From positions 1,233,664 through 1,297,663 of the forward strand of contig QANY01006259.1 of NCBI GenBank assembly GCA_003255025.1: a stretch of 64,000 nucleotides of DNA. The letters are read 5' to 3'. The position numbers and the translations under genes are program-made. The notes below the pieces were generated by a model. The model saw nothing but the letters and a program-made list of their open reading frames with translations, made no database searches and was not told where the DNA came from. Shown piece by piece: positions 56,025 to 64,000 of the stretch (positions are counted from its first letter, which is position 1; each line of letters begins with the position of its first letter). This DNA comes from Datisca glomerata (taxonomy: Eukaryota > Streptophyta > Magnoliopsida > Cucurbitales > Datiscaceae).

Positions 56025-57310
56025 TCAATATGGTATCCCTTTTATTAAGGAAAAATGTCAAAATAAAGATTTTTGAACTTGAAAATAAAATTCATCGAAT
56101 AAAATATAATTAATATAATCATGCAATAATTTAATAATCGTGTAATTAAAATAATCTAACTCAAGCAGAAATTGAAGCATAAAGAATGAAACTCAATTTC
56201 TTACGAGTTAAGAATTAAAGAACAATGTGGAATATTGAAGTGTGAAATAATAAACGTACGAGACATTCGACTCATGATATTTTACGTGGTTCAAAAAAAT
56301 CTATCCTTACGTCCACACTCCAAATATCCCCCTTCGAAGATTTTTTCCAAGCGATCTTCTCAATAGTGAAGATCGAACATTTACAAACTCTATCAGCTTA
56401 TAGTTCTGATCAGACCTTGACAATGCAGCTCGGTTGATATTTTGATCTCTTACAAAATCACTCTCTCTTAAATAGTAGATCTCTTAATTTTTTACTCACA
56501 GTATTTTCTAGCATCTACACAGAATATTTTTATATTCACGCTCAAAATGAAAGCCTCTCAAAGGTATGAAACTCTATAAAACTTCCTCGGAGAGGATTGA
56601 GAGATCTCGAGATGTGTGTTAAAGTTTAAAATAACATGCAGTATTTGTGAGATCGAAATCACTGTAGAGACAGGTTAGACCTGTTTGGAGAACCGGTTAA
56701 AATGACCCCTAATCAAAAGAAGACTTTCCTTTTAGGTCAACCGGTGCACCGGTTTCTCCTACTGGTTAGACCGATTTGACAATTAAGCAATGTGTTCCTT
56801 AATTGAAAACTGGTTCACCTATGAGGAGCAACTGGTCTGATCGGTCTCCCACCAGTCTCACCAATTTTCCCCCTAAAGATGTCCTGATTCAATGTATTTA
56901 GCCTTTTTTTCTTGTCCAATCTGATTCACTTCTCGATCTTGACCCTTGGTTAAGTTCTCGTGATATATTAGGTTTGTATGGCTTCTCAAATATGATCCTT
57001 GTTCGGTGTGTAGTAATTTTCTTGAAGCATCGGATCAACTCTTTGTAATATCTTGTATTGTAATTTAATTTACACGATGATTTTTTTACACAGTAAATAA
57101 AACGTTAGTCCAACAATTATTTATTATCATCAAAATAAACACATGACTAGGGTCAACAGTCTCCTTCTTTTTATGATGACAAATAATTGATTGTAAGTAA
57201 AAAATATTAACTATAAACTTCTCCAAAAACATATGCAGTAATATTTCTATATTGTAAAAGTTAAAAATTCTCCCCCTTTTCCCATCAACTATATTTTCCC
57301 CCTTCAACAT
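56025..57310. repeat. LTR-like dispersed repeat, copy 1
   Basis: From about 56030 to 56880 it matches 58205-59155 in the same orientation: cctttattaagraaaaatrtcaaa, aatcgygtaattaaa, acgtggttcaaaaaa, cttgacaatgcagctcggt, ctcttaattttytactcacagtat, ggagaaccggtta. Copy 1 continues further, through ggtcaacagtctccttc and tgatgacaaataattgattg, text typical of the 3' part of such plant LTR families. It contains the perfect 14-base palindrome accggtgcaccggt at 56741-56754. No coding sequence. Superfamily not assigned. Confidence 0.65.
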
Positions 57311-58202
57311 CATCAGAAAAAATTAAACATGTCATTTGTTTAAAAAATCTACCCTTCAATGTATGGATTTTTTTTAAGTAAAAATTTAATTTTTCAAATG
57401 CATACGCAACCAAAATTAATCAATTTTAATGTGATTTCTTGAAAATTAGCTTACTAATCTTATCTATATGTGCTATTATGTATAGATGTGCCCCTTTATG
57501 TTCATTGTCAACCGAACTTTTTTTTTCTTTAGATTTTCATCTGCAGTGTCTTCTCTCTTAGTGAGTAATTTTCAAAACTTCTTTGTAAAGTGGATTAGAT
57601 TGTCATCAACTTCTCCACTATTACTCTCAATGGATGTGGTTTTGAATAATAGGGTTCTTACATTTAGATAATCCCCCATCCTCTTCCATGTACTCTATTT
57701 TTATGACTCATCAATGACCCATGAGTTGTACAAGAAAAAACGTATTAAGATCTTTAGCTTCTTGAATAGCAATTACTTTATTCTCCCATGCATGAAAATA
57801 TCAAACTTAGAGTTTTTAACCTCATTTATGCCTTCATGTGTGATTTCTAATGTATGTCAAATATGTTTTACAGATTCACACATGCAAATACAATTATATT
57901 CATTTATGCATAAGACACATTATAAAACCTTTATAGCTTGAGTATTTTAAGATAATTTAATTTCGTCGTTCTTGGTCAATCTTGTAACTTAGGCACGTAA
58001 GGACCATTTTTGACAAATTTTCACAAATTATTATTAAGAGATTGAATAAATATTCTCATTTTAAGTTTCCAAAAGTTAAAATCTATTGCATATAAAAACA
58101 AAGGTTTTGAAATAGATTTCCCTTATTGAAAACTAAAACGTGATATCATTTCTCAAGACAATTAAGTCTTAGACATTTTAGCATCAGGCATTGATATCAA
58201 TT
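57311..58202. other. Sequence between the two LTR-like repeats
   Basis: AT-rich, no gag or pol motif. If the flanking repeats are an LTR pair this is a drastically reduced interior; if not, it is spacer. Frames here are short and unrecognised. Confidence 0.4.
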
Positions 58203-59155
58203 GCAGGATCGATATGACACCCCCTTTATTAAGAAAAAATATCAAAAATAAAGAATTTAAAACTTAAAAAATAAATTACTTGAAATAAAAGATAATTACT
58301 ATAACCAAGCAATAACATAATAATCGCGTAATTAAATCAAACTAACTCAAGTAGCAATTGAAGGATCAATAATGAAACTCAAGTTGTCATTAGCTAAGAA
58401 TTAATTAACAATGCAGAATATTAAAATGTGAAACAATCATAAACGTACGAGAAATTAAATATGGAAAGTAAAGTGCACATAAATAAAAGAGTAGGAAAGA
58501 GGGAGATTCAACACACAATACTTTTACATGGTTTGAAAAAACATATCCCTACGCTCACGCTTCAATGATCCCTCCTTGAAGATTATTCTCAAGTCATCTT
58601 CTTAATGGTGAAAACCAAACCTTTATAAACCTCATTAACTTATGGTGTCAATCAGATCTTGACAATGTAGTTTGGTCGAGATTTTGATGTCTTACAAAAC
58701 ACTCACTATCTCAAAGAGTATATCTCTTAATTTTCTGCTCACAGTATTTCTTAACTTTTCTCTAGAATATTTTTCAATTTCACACTCAAAATACAAGTCT
58801 CTAAAATATATAAAACTCAACAAGACTTCATTGGAGAGGAGTGGAGAGATGTCGAGAGGTTTGTTGAAGCTGAAAATGCCATGAGGTATTTATAGGATTA
58901 AAATGATTATAGAAATCAGTCAGACTGGTTTGGAGAACCGGTTACATGAGTCTCTAATTAAAGGAAGATTTTTCTTTTTGGTCAAATCGATGCATCGGTT
59001 TCTCCTAACAATTGAACCAGATTGACAATTAAGGTATATGGTCCTTGATTGCAAACTAGTGCACCGAGGATGAGCAACTGGTTTGACCAATTTCAACCGA
59101 TCTGACCTATCTCCCATTGGTTTGACTGATTTTGCCCACGATTGTTAGGCTCCAA
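58203..59155. repeat. LTR-like dispersed repeat, copy 2
   Basis: Second copy of the repeat at 56025, diverged (roughly 75-80 percent by eye) and ending earlier, near ttttgcccacgattg. The palindrome has decayed to tcgatgcatcggt. Region 58440-58490 has an insertion relative to copy 1. Confidence 0.65.
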
Positions 59156-60544
59156 AGGTGTACAGTAAAAATTTCTTCTATAAAGCACCAATGTTGTGAA
59201 CGCGCCAGGCCTCATGTACAATTCAAGGGTTGATCCCAACCAAACCTCAAACTCACGGACCAATCTGAGCCCACTAGGCCGAACATGAGTTAAGACACTT
59301 TTGTTAGCTTTACACTCATTTGATTGTGGTTGTAGGTTGCCTTACCCTCAATTTCATATAATACACATCCTAAAACGACAAAAATGATAAAAAAAAATTA
59401 TAAATTAAAGTTTCACAAATTTTAGAGAAATTGAAAAAAATAAGACTCAAACCTATAATCTATAAGTAATAAAAGTTTAACTAATTGTATCAATCGAATT
59501 TATACATGTGAAAAAAGAAAGGCTTGCAATTATTGAAGCATTTACTTAATGTTGAAGGCAACAAGTAAAGAGGTCAGAAGATGGGCCCAAATTTAAGATA
59601 TGAGATCCACTAGTACAGGGAGAAAATCAGCACCAGAGGTCCTTTTATCAGTTCAGACTTCAAAAAAATAAACGAGAAATTTTGCAGCGAAAAGGGACCC
59701 ATCTTGATTCAGCATCTTTTTTTTAGTCTGGTTTCGGGTCACATTTATATATCAAGAATTTTTTTTGCATGGATGTTAGAGTTTTTTTGTGAACTTTTTT
59801 ATATTTTGATGAGTCTTAAAATATTTGATGAACTCTCACACATATTTAATGAACTTTTATACATATTTAATAAACTTTCACATATATTTGATGAACCCCA
59901 CACATATTTAATGAATCTTGATATGCATGTCGGCATTGTAAAAAATTTCTTCTGCTTCCTAGTTGTCTTGCAAATATGAATCCAGCTCTTGTGTTTGACC
60001 AAAAATAAATAAATTCACAACACTCTGCAATTCATTTGAACTGAAAATGCTCATTCAAAAAGACCATCACAATTTTCAGGTGGGTTAACGGTTTTCCATA
60101 TGCTTCAAGTTAATATTAGAAAACAATTCCATCTTAGTAAAATATGTTTAACTTTGTTATTTATAACTAACTCTATAGAATCAATAATAAAAAAAATCAG
60201 ATATGAAAGGAAAGAATTATTGAAGGGGTGGAGTAATGTTGAAGTCTATGAGCATGGATGAGATAATTCTGGTTCTCCTCATTGCCTCTTGTTTAATAAT
60301 TTAGTTTGGTTTGATTCATCATATAAGTAAATGGAAACTAAACTTATTTAATTGATATTTAAAAATCAAACCAAACACAACCAATGTCAAACCATGATAG
60401 CAAAATCTTTAGACGAAAAATGAGTTATCTTCACTCCAATATTAATTCTAGAAAATCCTCATGTGCATCTTCGGTTTTACTTTGGGAGTGGAACTTTACA
60501 AAAGAATACAATTTTAGTGTAAATATTTATGTTTTTTAATCAGT
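59156..60544. other. Spacer with a 21-bp minisatellite
   Basis: No gene. The only structured part is the minisatellite at 59817-59925, listed separately. A short GC-richer stretch at 59200-59290 has no recognisable identity. Confidence 0.45.
59817..59925. repeat. 21-bp tandem repeat, 5 units
   Basis: tatttgatgaactctcacaca and variants start at 59822, 59843, 59864, 59885 and 59905. The period keeps both strands open for a seven-residue repeat, without evidence of coding. Confidence 0.85.
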
Positions 60545-60652
60545 TAGCTTAGGAGCCGTGTCACATGAAAGTCTCATGCACGGTTTTAATTGATAGAAAG
60601 AAATGAGGAATCTTCTTTTCGACTCTGACTCTCCCACTCCAGTCGTTATTTT
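60545..60652 (+). pseudogene. ndhB: Plastid DNA fragment (NUPT): ndhB intron end and start of exon 2
   Basis: About 108 bases resemble the plastid ndhB gene (NADH dehydrogenase-like complex subunit). ggagccgtgtcacatgaaag and tctcatgcacggttttaa form the domain V hairpin of a group II intron, and tctcccactccagtcgtt encodes SPTPVV, the start of ndhB exon 2. The intron-exon order is kept, so it came from plastid DNA rather than spliced RNA. Several changes from the usual plastid text (gaatga to aattga, cctcttttc to ttcttttc) suggest an old transfer. It is far too short to function. Identification is from memory of plastid sequence; alignment would confirm. Confidence 0.75.
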
Positions 60653-62195
60653 TCTATGGGTATTGGCTCTCTATTTATAAAGTTGCAATTTACTTGGTAT
60701 CCTAAGAAAATAGTATAATACAAATGCTTGTATTAATTAGAATTGTAGTGAACATTTTCTTTAATTTCATACAGTTATTTCTAAGGCATTTTAATATAAT
60801 AAAAAACAATGGAAAGTTTTCTCTGATAATTGGAGCACTGAAAACAAAGCTCTTTTCATTTGAGATTGGTCCCCATTTATTTATTCCCAAATATTTTGCG
60901 AAAAAAGAAATTATAATAAAAAAAAGAGAAATTAAATGGTCCCCTTCTTCTCCATAAGCCATTTCTTCAATGTCTTTTTTATAACTTTTTGTTTCATTAA
61001 AAGGAACAACTTTAATCTCATAATTTCTTGTTTCTCTCCCCGTTTGCCCAACCATTTCTGCATGTTCTCATCGTACAATTTCTTTATTTACTTACACGTG
61101 TCGAACACCCACTTCACTGACATACTTACCCTCTTTCTATAACTTTCACATACTAAAACTAATTGGCTCTAACCCTAATCACATTAGCATAACCTTAGTC
61201 ATTAATTATGCTAATTCTAAGTTGGTTGCTATTAATGATTTAGTTCTCACATTTATACTAATAAAATTATTAAAATAAATTTTAAACTACGTGTGATATT
61301 CGAAACAATCTTATCGACAATTCAAAAAAAATCTTACTGTTAATTGTTATATTACCAAAGTGCCCTAGTTATGGGCAAGCTCAAGTGCCATTAATCATTG
61401 ATTCCTTACTCTTCATTTTTCATAATAATACAGAGAGCAGATAAAAAGTTCTGATATCTATATCCTAGAATAGTAGCAAGTTCTGGTATTTCCAATTCCA
61501 CATATTTATTTATATATTAAGTTATAAGGGTAGTTAAGTACTTTCCTTAAATATTTATAACCGAGTGTCTCAACTTTTTCTATGATGTCTTTTCATTTGT
61601 TACAATGTCTTTTATCCATCTATGAGCTATAAATATCTAGTTTCTTTCTAGGATAAGAAATTTCAGCAATAAATCATAGTTTATTTAATATCTAGTTATT
61701 TGAAAATAAAATTATTAATCACGAGGCGTAGAATAAATGATCACCGTTTATCCATTGATTTAACTGTAGTGCATTTGTGAGAAATTCTTAACCGAGAGAA
61801 TGTGCACTCTCAAGATTAATCTAAAATTACGTTCCGGATACCCGATATTAATCTAAAAATAAAATAATTGAGAAATATGTGCTTGTATAAGATACATCAA
61901 TTTTTAATTTTCTATACAGACATAGAAAATAATTTGTAGTTAAGCTAATGATATTTGACATATAAAGTCTCATTATTAGGGAAAAAATAAATTTTATGAA
62001 AAGAAAAAGATAACAAATGGTTGATCGTATTTATGTTAGTCCCCACTTGAGAAAATGTCCTTTCTAACAAAAAAGGAATAATTTCACACTTCTTTTTCTA
62101 TTATTTCCACACGACTAGTCGTTTTCTTGCTTTGATAGTTTCTTAGAATTGAAGACTTACAAAATTAGTCTTTCCATGAATGGAAGGTAGTGGGG
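60653..62195. other. AT-rich spacer, no gene seen
   Basis: A 117-codon minus-strand frame at 61055-60702 overlaps plus-strand frames of similar size and matches no family I know. I treat the stretch as non-coding. Confidence 0.45.
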
Positions 62196-62314
62196 GAGAG
62201 TATGGCGGGGAATAATGCAATTGGGCTAAGCATTGATGCACCACATGATTGAAATCACGTGGTAGCAATCAATTGTGTTACCATTTTCTCAACATTATTC
62301 CCCGCCAATCACTC
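62196..62314. repeat. Imperfect fold-back (MITE-like) sequence, ~119 bp
   Basis: Outer arms ggcggggaataatg (about 62204-62217) and cattattccccgcc (about 62293-62306) are exact complements. Inner arms attgatgcaccacatgatt and aatcacgtggtagcaatcaat pair with few mismatches around a tiny loop at about 62250. The fold resembles a small MITE or the hairpin of a small-RNA locus. I see no clear target duplication. Confidence 0.7.
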
Positions 62315-64000
62315 TTTCTAGTCAATGTCAGAAGGTACTGTCCGTATATAATTATCAAGTTAATGATTTGAGAAAAGTACATCATGCCCGAGTCTAATTT
62401 AAATTATAATACCTAAATTGGAATTATACCCTGGGCTTTAACTGTTTAACAAAATGACTTCTCAACTTCTTTTAAATAAAATTCCAACGTTTTAAATTAC
62501 AAAAAATAAAAAAAATATGTCGAATTTTCAATTCAAACTGAACAAATGGTCATAAGTTTTTTTTACCAAAATAGCGGAAATTTGCCGGAGTAAATAATTT
62601 ATTTATAAAAATTATAATTTTTTACATTATATATGCAAATTATAATTTTTTACACCTTAGATTTTCAAAGTCTCTTCACAAACCAAAGTGTCATTTTCAT
62701 AATTTAAAAAGTCTAGTGGGTAAAAATGTCATTTTGAAAGTAAAGGAGTGTTTTTTGCTAAAGCGGTTAAAATTCATTAATGTATATTTTGTATTTGGCT
62801 CTCCTTTATTTACACAAAGTTAGTTAACAATGATGGACAAAAGGTTGATTTTTAAGACAATTCGTTTTAGAATTTGATTACGAAAACACAAATGTTTCTA
62901 AAGTCAACTAGGAACGAACTTATTTTAATTACGAAAACAGAAATCTTTGCCAAAAAATTAAAAATAATCATCTTATTCCTATTACAATGTTTTATCTTTT
63001 TCACCTATTTTCTATTCTAGGCTGCAAGAAGTTGAATAGAATCAACCTCATCACATCATCATGCGTTTGACAACGTTGAAGTACATACGATGTCACATAA
63101 AAATCATTCTGAGCATCATGATACTATATAACATTATATGATGTCACACGGAAATGATTCTGAGTACCTATTAGTCTCTATTTTATAACATTTCTTAAAT
63201 ACATAATTATAATGGCATATAATAATATGAATTTAATATTGATAAGAAAAATGATATTATGATGAAGATAAATATAATTTTAATGAAAACTATTTTAAAA
63301 GTCATGCTTGTAGGCTCGACCCTCCATCCCCAATCAATAGCTGACCATAAGCCTGAGCCCATGATGGAGCTTGGACTTTTGTATTTCAGACTGGGCTAGC
63401 CCAGCCTAGCTCATAGGCTGGTCAATGGCCCGTCAGACCAAGATCGGGTTAGGGGCATGGCCAACAATTTTTGGAACCGGCCGGCCAGGCCAGGCCCTTT
63501 GACGACCCTGATTGAGAGTTGCAAAATATTACTGATGGTTAATGGGTTTTTGTTGTTTGAAGTGTGCAGTGTGGTTTTCACTTGTGAAAAATATAATAAA
63601 TTTTATGAATTACTGTTACATATAGTAGAGATCAGAATTATGTAATAATGATTAGAATAATGATCAGAGTTGCGAGTAGATTGATTATTTTACTTTTATC
63701 TTTCAGCTTTGCAAGTAATATACAGAGTGAAAAACTGCTTTTCAGAGGTAGGTTTAAGCCTTGATATATTTGGTGGTTGTTTCGTGGTTAGAAAATGTTT
63801 CTAGTTTTGGATGAAGAAAATGGGCCTTTTTTAACCAAATTATCTCTCCCCGTCTTTTAGTAGGAAGGGGACCGAGACCCACCAAAAGGACACTATCTAA
63901 GCACACCCCATCTGTATATGGTCACATGGAATTCACGTGTCCCTCAACCCCCAATCAGCCTGAGGTCCCACTTACCAGCCTATTAGCCTAAAGCTGCAGG
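62315..64000. other. Spacer with minor repeats
   Basis: No gene recognised. gatgtcac followed by aaatcattctgag (or variant) occurs at 63089 and 63140, a 51-base direct repeat of two units. A GC-rich patch at 63310-63505 (gggctagcccagcc, ggccggccaggccaggccc) looks like part of a dispersed repeat, unidentified. Confidence 0.45.

Noticed and set aside
55650..59155. The gypsy pol scrap and the 56-59 kb repeats as one element
   Set aside because: The scrap lies outside the repeat pair and no gypsy sequence lies between the repeats.
60702..61055. 117-codon minus-strand frame
   Set aside because: No family recognised, hydrophobic low-complexity parts, overlapping frames on the other strand and no promoter or splice context.

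Overview
The window is repeat-dominated, AT-rich nuclear DNA from a flowering plant, probably a eudicot. This rests on the content: endogenous plant pararetrovirus (Caulimoviridae), Ty1/copia and Ty3/gypsy LTR elements, a CACTA DNA transposon, plant-type LINEs, a plastid-derived fragment and one exon of a histidine-biosynthesis gene. I see no intact host gene, no rRNA or tRNA gene and no CRISPR. Almost everything is decayed.

Layout: (1) 1-2.8 kb holds the end of a gypsy LTR, a decayed copia LTR with primer site, and spacer ending in a TA/CA microsatellite. (2) 2.8-27.9 kb is a 25-kb mosaic of at least six rearranged pieces of one endogenous caulimovirid, in alternating orientation: minus (2.8-4.4), plus with a tandem overlap (4.4-14.06), minus (14.06-17.57), minus (17.57-19.32), plus (19.32-23.97), minus (23.97-27.86). 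The tandem period is 7,940 bp, one virus genome. Gene order is movement protein, coat protein with zinc knuckle, protease, reverse transcriptase and RNase H (ORF1), then a separate ORF2 of unknown function, then an intergenic region with a TATA box and an initiator-tRNA-Met primer site. The two-ORF plan fits florendoviruses best. All copies carry stops, frameshifts or deletions. (3) 27.9-44.65 kb is a minus-strand Ty3/gypsy element with gag remnants but no recognisable pol. Its 5' LTR (42362-44647) is complete. Its 3' LTR is split by a nested 7.1-kb LTR element (28694-35789) and cut off by the virus array. The nested element has LTRs, primer site and PPT, but its inside is largely stacked tandem repeats. 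(4) 44.65-46.48 kb is spacer with a histidinol dehydrogenase exon. (5) 46.48-51.0 kb is a decayed CACTA element, abutted by a LINE 3' end (51.0-52.5 kb). (6) 54.12-55.45 kb is a 5'-truncated LINE with a clear target-site duplication, followed by a gypsy pol scrap. (7) 56-59.2 kb has two diverged direct repeats of an LTR-like sequence. (8) 59.2-64 kb is mostly featureless, with a 21-bp minisatellite, a plastid ndhB fragment and a fold-back sequence.

How it fits together: this looks like heterochromatic sediment of successive insertions. Relative order can be read from the nesting: the gypsy element came before the nested LTR element inside its 3' LTR, and the virus array interrupts the same LTR. 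The inverted virus copies, especially the ORF2 arms around 19.3 kb, could form double-stranded RNA if transcribed. The most interesting item is the conserved but unassigned virus ORF2, together with the repair scars in the array.
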